This document shows positions 43,219 through 50,529 of a stretch of 50,529 nt of DNA, in pieces (position 1 is the stretch's first letter; every line of letters begins with the position of its first letter). Source of the stretch: Alicyclobacillus contaminans DSM 17975 (GTDB taxonomy: Bacteria; Bacillota; Bacilli; Alicyclobacillales; Alicyclobacillaceae); the NCBI RefSeq assembly GCF_000429525.1, contig NZ_AUCA01000026.1, positions 1 to 50,529 of the forward strand. Reading direction: 5' to 3'. The notes beneath the pieces were generated by a model. It saw nothing but the letters and a program-made list of their open reading frames with translations. It was not told the DNA's origin and made no database searches. Position numbers and translations under genes: made by a program.

Positions 43219-43968
43219 TTGTCGGGATTCAAAGGCAAAGTGGTCTTGGTGACCGGTGCGGCACGGGGGATTGGCCGCGCCGTGGCGTACGCGTATCTGT
43301 GCGAGGGTGCCCATGTGGCATTGGTTGACGTGGACGCGGCTGCACTGAAGGAGACGGCTGACGAATTCGGGCGCCTGGGCTCCTGCCTGCCCGTGGTGGC
43401 CGATGTCGCCGCTCCGGCCGATGTGATCCGTGCCGTGGAGGCGGTCGCCGCGGCTCATGGCCGACTGGATGTGCTGATTAACAATGCGGGCATCGGGATT
43501 TGGAAGTCTCCGCTCGAACTGACGGTGGAGGAGTGGGACAGGGTCCTCGCCGTGAACCTGCGCGGGACGTTTCTCATGGCCCGTGAGGCTGCGAAGGTGA
43601 TGCGGCGGACGGGAGGCGGGGCGATTGTCAATGTGGCGAGCACGCGATGGTTGATGTCCGAACCCAACTCCGAGGCATACGCGGCATCCAAGGGCGGCAT
43701 TGTTTCCTTGACGCACGCGTTGGCCGTCTCGCTCGGGCCCCACGGCATCCGGGTCAACGCCATCAGCCCCGGATGGATTGAGACGAATCCGAAAGCCGTC
43801 CTGCGCGACATTGACCACGCGCAACACCCCGCGGGTCGGGTTGGGCGACCGGCCGACATTGCGCGGGCTTGTCTGTACCTCACCCATCCGGAGAACGATT
43901 TTATCACCGGAGAGAATCTGGTGGTGGACGGCGGGATGACCAAGAAAATGATATATGAACCGGACTGA
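43219..43968 (+). CDS. Short-chain dehydrogenase/reductase
   Basis: A classical SDR of about 249 residues. The cofactor motif is TGAARGIG (12-19), with Asp at the end of strand 2 (LVDVDA) suggesting NAD(H). NNAG is followed by the catalytic set Ser141, Tyr154 and Lys158. The substrate is unknown. Two TTG starts are possible: 43207, which abuts CGGAGG, and 43219, with a better spacing, used here. It is coupled to moaA by overlap or near contact. Confidence 0.88.
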   Translation: MSGFKGKVVLVTGAARGIGRAVAYAYLCEGAHVALVDVDAAALKETADEFGRLGSCLPVVADVAAPADVIRAVEAVAAAHGRLDVLINNAGIGIWKSPLELTVEEWDRVLAVNLRGTFLMAREAAKVMRRTGGGAIVNVASTRWLMSEPNSEAYAASKGGIVSLTHALAVSLGPHGIRVNAISPGWIETNPKAVLRDIDHAQHPAGRVGRPADIARACLYLTHPENDFITGENLVVDGGMTKKMIYEPD

Positions 43969-44022
43969 GGAAGGCCTGGAAAACCGCGTTCCGTCTGCAG
44001 AATATTGCCTTCTAGAAATCGC

Positions 44023-44052
44023 TTGATCCTTTCTTTTGTTCTGAGGTATATT
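44023..44052 (+). promoter_or_regulatory. Promoter upstream of a structured leader
   Basis: TTGATC (44023-44028), 18 bases, TATATT (44047-44052). It lies in the 297-base gap between the SDR and the permease. Confidence 0.55.
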
Positions 44053-44057
44053 AGGAC

Positions 44058-44147
44058 ACATCGAAACAACGTTCGGCGTTCTGCGGTATCGCGGGGCGCC
44101 GGGCGGAAGGATTCATAGGCTTGCATGGACGCATGCGCGCCTTTTTT
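44058..44147 (+). ncRNA. Structured leader or small RNA of about 90 bases, unassigned
   Basis: The transcript expected from the promoter at 44023 folds into a long hairpin (GTTCGGCG paired with CGCCGGGC, inner CTGCG/CGCGG) followed by an intrinsic terminator at 44118-44147. It does not fit the T-box, lysine or other riboswitch consensus that I know. It may be an attenuating leader of the permease gene 120 bases further on, or an independent RNA. Confidence 0.4.
44118..44147 (+). terminator. Intrinsic terminator in the permease leader
   Basis: Stem GGCTTGCATG (44118-44127)/CATGCGCGCC (44132-44141) with one mismatch, then TTTTTT. Confidence 0.8.
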
Positions 44148-44265
44148 GTTGTCCGACCACTTTAGTTTGGTAAAGAAATAAATCGGTGCTGTTGCAGCGT
44201 GTGAGCGGAAAGACTCATCCCATCGCTGCTGTCCGTGCCTTGTTGTGCTCAGAGGGGGATGCGTT

Positions 44266-45723
44266 GTGAAAAACGGGCTGTTTGGAATCTGGATTCTGAC
44301 CGCGTTGGTGGTCGGCAATATGGTGGGCTCTGGCATCTTTATGCTGCCGTCCTCCTTGGCGCAGGCCGCCAGCCCTGCGGGTGTACTGCTGGCGTGGTGT
44401 GTGACGGGTCTTGGTGTGCTGATGCTGGCGCTTGTCTTTGGCAACCTCGCCATCCGCAGGCCGGAGTTGAACGGCGGGCCCCAGGCCTACGCCAGAGCGA
44501 TTTTCCGTGCTGGAACGCGGCGGTCCGACTTTGCGGGATACATGGTGGCGTGGGGGTACTGGGCGGCCAACTGGTCCGGCAATGTGGCAACCATCACGAC
44601 GTTCGCAAGCTATCTGTCGACATTCTTTCCTGTGATGGCGAGCCAGGCGGTCCTTTTTCAGGTAGGCCGGTTTGTGGTCACCGTCGGAGGCGCGCTCACG
44701 TTCCTCGTCTGCAGTGCGCTGCTGTGGGTCATTCACGCACTGATTGTGCGCGGTATAGAGGGTGCCGGTAAAGTCAACCTGGTGGCAACGACCGCCAAGG
44801 TGCTCGGGTTTGTGTTTTTCATCGTCGTCTGCCTGTTCACGTTTGAAAAGGCCAACCTCCTGCCCCTCGTTCAACCGCGTACCGATGCCTCGGGGGCGCC
44901 GTTGTCTCTGCTCGGGCAGGTGAACCACGCCGCCCTCTCCACCCTGTGGGCGTTTGTGGGCGTGGAATCGGCCGTTGTGCTGTCCGCTCGCGCTCGCAAA
45001 GCGAAGGATATCAAGGTCGCGACCATTCTCGGCCTGTTGATCGCGCTGGCGATTTACGTGGGGATTACACTGCTCACCATGGGCGCGTTGCCGCAACACG
45101 TGTTGATGGAGACCAACAAGCCATTGATTGACGCGCTGGACCGGGTGATTGGTTCGGGCGGCGCTTACGTCATGGCCGGCCTCGGGTTGATTTCGCTGGT
45201 CGGATCCACCATTGGGTGGATACTGTTGAGTGCGGAGGTGCCGTACCAAGCGGCTAAGGACGGCATGTTCCCGAAGTGGTTTGCGAAACAGAACCAACGC
45301 GGAACTCCGACGCGGGCGCTCACGGTGACCAACGTCATGTCGCAGATCCTCATTTTCTCCACCCTGTCGGAATCCATGTCCGGCGCTTTCACGTTTGTGA
45401 TCACGTTGGCGACCCTGTCGTACCTGCTGCCCTATCTGGTCTCGACCGTCTATCACGTGGTGATGGTTGTCCGCGGGGAAACGTACGATACGCAGCCGCG
45501 CGGGCGTCTGGCGGACGGCATCATCGCCGTGCTGGCGAGTGTGTACTCCGTGTGGGTGGTCAAGGCGGGATCGTCCGACTGGAAGACATTCCTGCTCGGC
45601 GTGGCCATGTTGGCGGTGGGCATGGTGTTCTTTCCGCTGGTTCCACGGTCGCGCAAGGAGTCGGGTGAGGAGACCCGCCCGATTTCCGCAGAAGTTGGCG
45701 CATCCTCCTCGGCCCGGCCATAG
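44266..45723 (+). CDS. APC family amino-acid permease (ArcD/APA-like)
   Basis: A 485-residue transporter of the basic amino acid/polyamine antiporter group with about twelve membrane segments. The N-terminal signature GIWILTALVVGNMVGSGIFM contains the GSGIF substrate-loop motif. Similar proteins exchange arginine and ornithine or related cationic substrates; the substrate here is not certain. The start is GTG 44266, with GAGGGGG at 44252-44258. The upstream terminator-bearing leader suggests attenuation. Confidence 0.87.
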   Translation: MKNGLFGIWILTALVVGNMVGSGIFMLPSSLAQAASPAGVLLAWCVTGLGVLMLALVFGNLAIRRPELNGGPQAYARAIFRAGTRRSDFAGYMVAWGYWAANWSGNVATITTFASYLSTFFPVMASQAVLFQVGRFVVTVGGALTFLVCSALLWVIHALIVRGIEGAGKVNLVATTAKVLGFVFFIVVCLFTFEKANLLPLVQPRTDASGAPLSLLGQVNHAALSTLWAFVGVESAVVLSARARKAKDIKVATILGLLIALAIYVGITLLTMGALPQHVLMETNKPLIDALDRVIGSGGAYVMAGLGLISLVGSTIGWILLSAEVPYQAAKDGMFPKWFAKQNQRGTPTRALTVTNVMSQILIFSTLSESMSGAFTFVITLATLSYLLPYLVSTVYHVVMVVRGETYDTQPRGRLADGIIAVLASVYSVWVVKAGSSDWKTFLLGVAMLAVGMVFFPLVPRSRKESGEETRPISAEVGASSSARP

Positions 45724-45764
45724 AGTGTGTGGAAGGCTCCCCGTGCTGGGGAGCGACACACACT
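45724..45764 (+). repeat. Intergenic hairpin abutting a ribosome binding site
   Basis: Outer arms AGTGTGTG/CACACACT and inner arms CTCCCC/GGGGAG. It ends one base before GAAGGAGGG of the next gene. There is no U-tract, so it is more likely an mRNA processing or stability element than a terminator. Confidence 0.6.
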
Positions 45765-45779
45765 GAAGGAGGGTGCAGC

Positions 45780-46214
45780 GTGTCGAAACCAGTCAAGCGT
45801 ACCGCGAAGAAGCACAGGGTTCGCGTTGCCAAGCCCAGTCCGGCTCCGGTGCAGCAGGAACCGGTGGTGGCGGAGACGACATCAGCGCCGAGCGGGAAAC
45901 CGTTGGATACGTTGAAACAGAATCTGTCCGGCAAGCGCAGGGCCATTTTCGAGATTCTGGATGATGTGAAAAAGGTCCGGCCGGAGCAATGGCAAGATCC
46001 GAACCAGGTGGAACAACTGGCGAAGACGTTCGCGGGAAAACTCGGGCTGCCGGTGCCGGAACAGCGCATCAAGCAGTTCGTGAATGCGTACAAGGACGCG
46101 ACAAAGAACGGTCCGAACGCCAATGTGGATGAGTTGGTGAAAAAGTACGGGAAGAACGTGGACAGCGAGACGCTGAACCAAATCAAAAAGTTTGTTCCGA
46201 AGGCGAAGGGCTGA
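45780..46214 (+). CDS. Hypothetical basic protein, 144 residues
   Basis: No family recognised. The N-terminal 40 residues are Lys/Arg/Pro-rich and disordered (KPVKRTAKKHRVRVAKPSP). The rest is helical and soluble (SGKRRAIFEILDDVKK; VDELVKKYGKNVDSETLNQI). The start is GTG 45780, with GAAGGAGGG six bases upstream. It faces a second Lys/Arg-rich gene (46317-46787), and both share a central terminator. A role in the spore is possible given the composition but not shown. Confidence 0.65.
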   Translation: MSKPVKRTAKKHRVRVAKPSPAPVQQEPVVAETTSAPSGKPLDTLKQNLSGKRRAIFEILDDVKKVRPEQWQDPNQVEQLAKTFAGKLGLPVPEQRIKQFVNAYKDATKNGPNANVDELVKKYGKNVDSETLNQIKKFVPKAKG

Positions 46215-46237
46215 CATCCGGAATCACGCTGTACAAC

Positions 46238-46272
46238 AAAACCCTCGTGTGACTGCGTCACGCGGGGGTTTT
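46238..46272. terminator. Bidirectional terminator
   Basis: AAAACCC (46238-46244) pairs with GGGTTTT (46266-46272), and GTGTGAC/GTCACGC lies inside. It serves both convergent genes. Confidence 0.85.
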
Positions 46273-46316
46273 GTGTGGAGGACGGCCATTCGCCGGGGCA
46301 CCGCAGAACCAAGCCA

Positions 46317-46787
46317 TCACGACTCCGTGTTCGCGTTGTCTTCACGGCCGCCTTTGAACAACTGAGCGCCGACCGGCGTGTTCATGAGTGCCATCAGGAT
46401 GTTGGTGAAGTCCTCGGTGTTCAGGTTCCTTCCTTTGTGCTTGACCAGTTTGTCGAGCACGCCGGTTTCTTTCAGCGAGTTGGAGGCCACGTACAACGTG
46501 TCCAACAATTGATCCGCCTGTTGTAAATATTGCAGCCAGTTTTTCACGGTGCCGCGCAGATTGCCGACGCTTTTCAGCGTGTCCTGCAGATTTTTGGGCG
46601 ATAGGAGTTTCCCAAAATTCAATCGGTTGCTGGTCGATCCCGGAGCAGCCGAGGACGGTGCGGCCGTCGGCTTGTTCAATCTGCGCTTCCGCTTTTGCGG
46701 CGTCGATTTCCGTCGGGGCGCGACGCCGGTCCGCCGCGCCCTGGAAGTCGGGTGTGCCCCAGTTCTTCTGGTGGGCGTGCCAGCCAA
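46317..46787 (-). CDS. Hypothetical protein with basic N-terminus (YqfQ/VrrA-like, tentative)
   Basis: A 156-residue protein. Residues 1-45 are extremely rich in Arg, Thr and Pro. A helical part follows (LLSPKNLQDTLKSVGNLRG; LQQADQLLDTLYVASNSLK) and an acidic tail. The layout recalls YqfQ-like proteins of sporulating Bacillales, but similarity is weak and the name is tentative. The preferred start is TTG 46787, with AGGGAGG eight bases upstream; the frame stays open to 46928 without a site. It converges with the gene at 45780. Confidence 0.55.
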   Translation of the reverse strand: MAGTPTRRTGAHPTSRARRTGVAPRRKSTPQKRKRRLNKPTAAPSSAAPGSTSNRLNFGKLLSPKNLQDTLKSVGNLRGTVKNWLQYLQQADQLLDTLYVASNSLKETGVLDKLVKHKGRNLNTEDFTNILMALMNTPVGAQLFKGGREDNANTES

Positions 46788-46959
46788 GCGTACCACCTCC
46801 CTCGCGGCCCTGGATGGGGTGTCGGCTACGATATAGTATTGGTTCCTCGCCGTGATGGTTCCAGCATATCGGGGGCCCGTAGATGCCGTCTGCAGCGTCA
46901 CCGGTGCGGCGGAATAGCGGCAAACCATTGAGGCAGACTAGTGGCGAGGGGGAGATGTG

Positions 46960-47181
46960 ATGCAACGCGAGCGTTCCTTGCACGCGAAGTACGGCGGCGT
47001 ACACTTTATCCAGTTGCGGCACGCCCGTGACATCAATGAGTTCGTGCGCGATCTGCCTGCGGACAAGAAGAACAGTCTGTTCGAGGTGCTTCAGGCATTG
47101 CAGGATCACGGATATATTGAAATGGCACACGACGGCCGTTGGATGGATCCGGGGGCGGAAATCCATCCTCCGCAAGCGTAA
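46960..47181 (+). CDS. Hypothetical protein, 73 residues
   Basis: A short soluble protein, MQRERSLHAKYGGVHFIQLR at the start, with a helical centre (ADKKNSLFEVLQALQDHGYIE) that looks like a small winged-helix or helical bundle. No family is recognised. ATG 46960 follows GAGGGGGAG; GTG 46957 is closer to the site and less likely. It is divergent from the gene at 46317 and followed by a terminator at 47295. Confidence 0.6.
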   Translation: MQRERSLHAKYGGVHFIQLRHARDINEFVRDLPADKKNSLFEVLQALQDHGYIEMAHDGRWMDPGAEIHPPQA

Positions 47182-47294
47182 CGGTCGTTGCAGTCAGTCA
47201 GGGCTTCGGCCCCTGGAACGCGTTTACCCCGTTCCACGGTCAAGTCCACGCAAAAGGACATGGACACCACTGAGCCATTGGGCAACGGATAGAC

Positions 47295-47325
47295 AAGCCC
47301 CCGCATGGATGCGGGGGCTTCTTTT
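47295..47325 (+). terminator. Intrinsic terminator
   Basis: A perfect 12-bp stem AAGCCCCCGCAT/ATGCGGGGGCTT with a two-base turn, then CTTTT. It ends transcription from the gene at 46960 and may stop convergent readthrough from 47365. Confidence 0.85.
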
Positions 47326-47364
47326 GGCGCCAGGGGCGGCGGATTCGGCGCGTAGGGCACGACA

Positions 47365-47664
47365 TCAGATGAAGAATGCCGGGCGGGGCCATATGCCGAA
47401 CAATCCGGCGTAGGGCACAAACAGACCGGGAGCCGGCAGGAAGAACTGCACCTGTGCCGCGTCCACGCCGTCTGCTGCGCGATGCACGCCGGGTTGAAAC
47501 GTGTCCGAAGATGCATGGATCCCGTGGGTCAGTTGGGTATGATGCACGAGGATGATGCCGTCGTGCAGAGTTCTGTGCAGAATTCCCACGTGCATGCCGT
47601 ACATGGAGTGGACATGAACCCACTGGCCCACGTATTTCCGGCAATGTTCTTTGGTCATCTCCAT
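47365..47664 (-). CDS. Small protein, paralogue of the one at 20341
   Basis: A 99-residue hypothetical protein. ATG 47664 has CGGAGG eight bases upstream; the longer open frame starts before that site. The N-terminal core KYVGQWVHVHSMYGMHVGIL matches the pattern of the protein at 20341 (FVGRWV, YG-H-G, then D-x-I-x-V). The centre is His-rich, and the end is Pro/Phe/Gly-rich and hydrophobic (FFLPAPGLFVPYAGLFG). The core may be a small beta-barrel and the end may touch membrane or coat; both are inferences. Confidence 0.6.
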   Translation of the reverse strand: MEMTKEHCRKYVGQWVHVHSMYGMHVGILHRTLHDGIILVHHTQLTHGIHASSDTFQPGVHRAADGVDAAQVQFFLPAPGLFVPYAGLFGIWPRPAFFI

Positions 47665-47789
47665 GAAATCAGCCTCCGTATGGGACATTTACAGGGTTGC
47701 TTCTGCCTACACCATACGCAGGGCTGTGTATCCGTTCCTGTGCGTTTGCCACGGCAGCTTGGTGAATTTCCAGTGGATGCGTATCCGCA

Positions 47790-48638
47790 TCATGGGTCTT
47801 GAAAGACGTGTTCCAACATCCGACGGATGGCCAGTCTGCGCACTGCGGGCGGCAGATGGTGCCCGTATCCAGAATAAGTGTGCAGCGCAAACGGCCGATG
47901 CGCTCTCTGCAGCGCCTCACACATGCGCTCCGCATGCCGGTAAGGCACCTGTACATCCTCCGTCCCGTGCACGATGAGAACCGGGCAGCGAATGGCCTGT
48001 GCGAAGTGAGCGGGAGAGCGGGATGCGTACGCCTCCGGGCGCCGCATGGGTGACTTGCCGAGCACGCGCCGGAGCATGCGGCGCAGGTCCACACGTTCTT
48101 CATACGTCCAGGCCAGGTCCGCCACACCGCCCCACAGAATGAGGTGGTGAACACCGGGCAGCGTGGCCGCCAAGCGGGCGGCATTGATGGCGCCGCGGGA
48201 GAATCCCAGCGCTGCCACTCGATCCGGTTGTACGAAAGGCAGCGACCGGACCAGGCGAAAGGCTTCGTTCACATCCTCACAATCGGCTCCGCCGAACTCA
48301 TCGCTTCCAGGTCCGCCGTATGTCCCTCGATACCATGGCGCCATGACCACCACGCCATGGGCCATGAAATCGTGAATCCAGTCCAGTTTTGCCATGCCCA
48401 CGCGGCCAATGCCGCCTCGACAGTACACGAGACCTGGCAGCGGGCCGGGGCGGACGGGCACGGCAGTGGCAGGCGCAGGTGTCGGTACCACCTCCACCGT
48501 CACGCCGCTGTGGGCTCCGTATCGCGCCCGGAGCAGGATCAGTATGTCATTGGGACAGATCTGTACGTGGTCAGGGATGCCGAGATATGCCCGCACGGGG
48601 AGTTCCTCGGACAGATAGGTGAGCTGGTAAATGGTCAT
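47790..48638 (-). CDS. Alpha/beta hydrolase (S9/dienelactone-hydrolase-like)
   Basis: A 282-residue alpha/beta hydrolase without signal peptide. The nucleophile elbow is GFSRG (Ser147), the acid is Asp228 in HGTEDVQVPYRHAE and the base is His260 or 261 in SGYGHH. This is the arrangement of prolyl-oligopeptidase-type peptidases and esterases. CRGGIGR probably contributes the oxyanion hole. The substrate is unknown. The start is ATG 48638. The 150 bases up to the next gene hold nothing clear. Confidence 0.87.
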   Translation of the reverse strand: MTIYQLTYLSEELPVRAYLGIPDHVQICPNDILILLRARYGAHSGVTVEVVPTPAPATAVPVRPGPLPGLVYCRGGIGRVGMAKLDWIHDFMAHGVVVMAPWYRGTYGGPGSDEFGGADCEDVNEAFRLVRSLPFVQPDRVAALGFSRGAINAARLAATLPGVHHLILWGGVADLAWTYEERVDLRRMLRRVLGKSPMRRPEAYASRSPAHFAQAIRCPVLIVHGTEDVQVPYRHAERMCEALQRAHRPFALHTYSGYGHHLPPAVRRLAIRRMLEHVFQDP

Positions 48639-48792
48639 GTCCCTATTTTATCCTCTCTTGGTGGCGGATGCCGAGTGTGTAGCCGCGTCGGAATGGCCCG
48701 AACACTGCCAGGGGGCAAAGGCGAGTCATCCGAGCAGAAAGCATGTGCTTGACTCTCCATTTACAGGAGTCTCTCCGACCCTTGAGTAAGGT

Positions 48793-50214
48793 TTAAATGA
48801 ATACATCTTCTGAGATGGAGATGCTCTGTTCCTTTTCGCTATTTCTGTCAAAGAGAAACAGTGCAGGAATGATTCCAGAAAGACCTAATAATGCTGAGAC
48901 AAGAAAAGCATCATGGAACGCCAATACGTTCGACATGAGTTGAACTTGCTGGTAGATTACCGACAAGCTCATTTGATGAGCTTGTTGAAGTTCATACCCT
49001 GCGGATTGGAACCGTTGAATAAGTACCTGCAGCATCTGTCCAGTTGTAGACCAAGGGGTAACCGATTCAGCAAGGTGCGCGAAATGAACAGGTACGCGCT
49101 CTTGGATGACACTGGTCAGTATAGCGACACCTAGTGAACTTCCAATTTGTCGCGTCATGTTGATAAACGCCGAACCCTGATTGACAAGATGTTCAGGCAG
49201 AACAGTGTAGGCCATCGTGATTGCGGGCATCATCGCGAACCCAATGCCTGCTCCGACAATGACGAGGTCACTCTCAATCGATGATATACTTGTGTCAATC
49301 TGGATTTGGGTTAAGGGAAAAGCGCCCGCAGTCATTATTGCGATCCCTATGATTGTTAAAATCCGTGCTCCAACAAGTGGCAACAATAAAGCACTAATAG
49401 GAATTAATACCGCCGCTCCAATCACTTCCGGAATTAAAATGATACCCGTCTCCATTGCCCCAAGTCCTCTGAGCTGCTGCATAAATAACGGAACAAGAAA
49501 TAGACTTCCAAAAAGCCCAATCATCATAAAGAACGTAATCCACAGAGATGCGGTGTAGACTCGATTTTTAAAGATCCTTAGATCGAGGAGGGGAACTGGG
49601 TGTCTGGCTTCTACGAATACAAATGTCAACAGACAGATTCCAGACAGGATAAATAGAGAGAGGATGGATAACGAGTGCCATCCATCCGTCGGGCCATTAC
49701 TTACGGCAAGCAGCAATGCAGCAAATCCAATCGCGGAAAAGATAAACCCGAACAGATCAAGTTTCTTAGACATGGTGGTAAATTCCTGCAACAACAAGAC
49801 AGAAGCGAAAACGGCCGTGATCCCAATGGGGATATTGATCCAGAATATCCATCTCCAGTTGATGTATTCAACGAAATAGCCTCCGATGGTTGGGCCCATG
49901 GCGGGCGCAACCAGTAAAGGAATTCCCATCAGTCCCATAGCTAGAGGCAATTCTTTCTTACTAAAGGTTTTTTCAACAATGGAGAGTGCAAGCGGCATAA
50001 TCATACCGCCGCCAGTGGCTTGAATGATGCGAAACACAATGAGTGATTGGATGTTCCACGCTATGGCGCAAAGTACCGATCCTGCGGTAAACACGACTAG
50101 GCTGAGGATGTAAATTCGCTTGGTCCCCAGTGTATCTGCCAAGTAAGCGGTCATCGGCTCGAAAAGCCCAATCATCATCATGTAGGCTGTAATCACATAT
50201 TGAGACAGGTGCAT
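48793..50214 (-). pseudogene. DHA2 family MFS multidrug transporter, 5' end cut by IS630
   Basis: A 473-residue remnant of an EmrB/QacA-type proton-driven drug exporter of 14-helix layout. The readable part begins MHLSQYVITAYMM, which is about the end of the first periplasmic loop and TM2 of the family, and keeps ADTLGTKRIYIL (motif A). The expected first 40-50 residues with TM1 are missing because the IS starts five bases upstream (TA at 50217-50218). The DNA is clearly more AT-rich than the rest of the window, indicating transfer. Loss of TM1 probably inactivates it, though ATG 50214 preceded by AAGGGG from the IS end could permit translation. Confidence 0.8.
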
Positions 50215-50218
50215 TGTA

Positions 50219-50235
50219 GTGCCCCTTCAGGCAAC
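50219..50235. repeat. IS630 terminal inverted repeat (right copy)
   Basis: GTGCCCCTTCAGGCAAC, the exact inverse of 306-322, preceded by target TA at 50217-50218. Confidence 0.8.
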
Positions 50236-50529
50236 CTTGATCTTCTTTTGTTCCCGTAGAAGGCTAGCGTTTCGCCTGTGCTTATTGCGCCAGCGAATAT
50301 ATGCCCGAATTGCGTCAGCAAGTGCCTTGTGGTCCTCATGGTTGCTGCCACTCAGCACAAACTTGCGCAACGGCCCGAAATGACACTCAATCCGATTGAG
50401 CCACGATGCGTGTGTCGGAGTGTAGACCAATTCCACATTGTTCTCGACCGCCCAGTTTCGGACACGCTCATGCTTGTGCGGCGAAAAGTTGTCCAGGATG
50501 ATGTACAGCCGCTCGGAACGGTGATAACG
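50227..50529 (-). CDS. IS630 family transposase, C-terminal part (runs off window)
   Basis: About 100 C-terminal residues of a DDE transposase. The second catalytic Asp is in LYIILDNFSPHKHERV, and the catalytic Glu is in the family hallmark YTPTHASWLNRIECHFG. The stop is TGA 50229-50227, inside the terminal repeat, so the gene reaches the very end of the element. The first catalytic Asp lies outside the window. It is probably the same transposase as the N-terminal fragment at 1-240. Confidence 0.88.
   Translation of the reverse strand, partial: RYHRSERLYIILDNFSPHKHERVRNWAVENNVELVYTPTHASWLNRIECHFGPLRKFVLSGSNHEDHKALADAIRAYIRWRNKHRRNASLLREQKKIKVA

Larger units (their letters stand above)
50219..50529 (-). 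mobile_element. IS630-type insertion sequence, right copy (partial)
   Basis: The transposase-3' end of an IS630-type element, running off the window. It has the same terminal repeat and the same orientation as the copy at 1-322. It has inserted into the DHA2 exporter gene. Confidence 0.85.

Noticed and set aside
47182-47294. Short open frames in the gap before the terminator at 47295
   Set aside because: Frames are under 15 codons and lack ribosome binding sites.
1-50529. Composite transposon formed by the two IS630 copies
   Set aside because: The interior holds essential core genes in conserved order. IS630 copies 50 kb apart are better explained as independent insertions or contig boundaries.
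1-50529. tRNA or rRNA genes
   Set aside because: No T-loop-like GGTTCGAATCC signature in a cloverleaf context and no rRNA-like conserved stretch was seen.

Overview
The window looks like the origin-proximal chromosome of a Gram-positive Bacillales bacterium with fairly GC-rich DNA and many GTG/TTG starts, most likely Alicyclobacillaceae or a near relative. This rests on synteny with the Bacillus subtilis origin region: yyzM/DUF951, yyaE, ychF, rpsF-ssb-rpsR, yybS-rplI-dnaB, and walR-walK-walH-walI-walJ-htrA-rlmH occur in that order on the + strand. The genus is an inference. No rRNA, tRNA or CRISPR was seen.

Layout. 1-322: end of an IS630-type insertion sequence. 406-3501: MscS channel, DUF951 and a molybdopterin oxidoreductase. 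3567-10036: ychF, the ribosomal protein/SSB operon, and a MazG-like/yybS/rplI/replicative helicase block. 10062-17791: a small minus-strand gene, then the complete WalRK cell-wall two-component operon with its accessory genes, HtrA protease and RlmH. 17822-18733: two decayed genes (a UMF1-type transporter and a GNAT acetyltransferase). 18848-20694: glycerate kinase and a small protein. 20817-22728: a self-contained actin-type (ParM/ParR) DNA segregation cassette with a repeat array resembling a centromere. 22801-25939: an acyl carrier protein with a partner AMP ligase, then lrgAB. 26093-29299: a c-di-AMP riboswitch and an osmoprotectant ABC importer. 29467-31908: an MFS exporter behind a leader that can hide its ribosome binding site, then a c-di-GMP riboswitch in front of an EAL phosphodiesterase. 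31964-36725: a ROK repressor divergent from a sugar ABC importer that has no ATPase gene. 36899-43968: hypothetical gene, aminopeptidase P, DeoD, oligopeptidase F, nitroreductase, MoaA, SDR. 44023-48638: a structured leader, an amino-acid permease and several small hypothetical genes and a hydrolase. 48793-50529: an AT-rich DHA2 drug exporter cut at its 5' end by a second IS630 copy.

How the genes work together. The core genes serve translation, replication and cell-wall homeostasis. Two nucleotide second messengers are read by riboswitches: c-di-AMP in front of osmolyte uptake, and c-di-GMP in front of an enzyme predicted to degrade it. MoaA makes the cofactor needed by the YyaE-type enzyme. 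The most unusual content is the ParM/ParR/array cassette placed among core chromosomal genes, because such systems normally segregate plasmids.

The two IS ends carry identical 17-bp terminal inverted repeats in the same orientation. The window may therefore be the unique segment between two copies of one IS, for example an assembly contig that ends in repeats.
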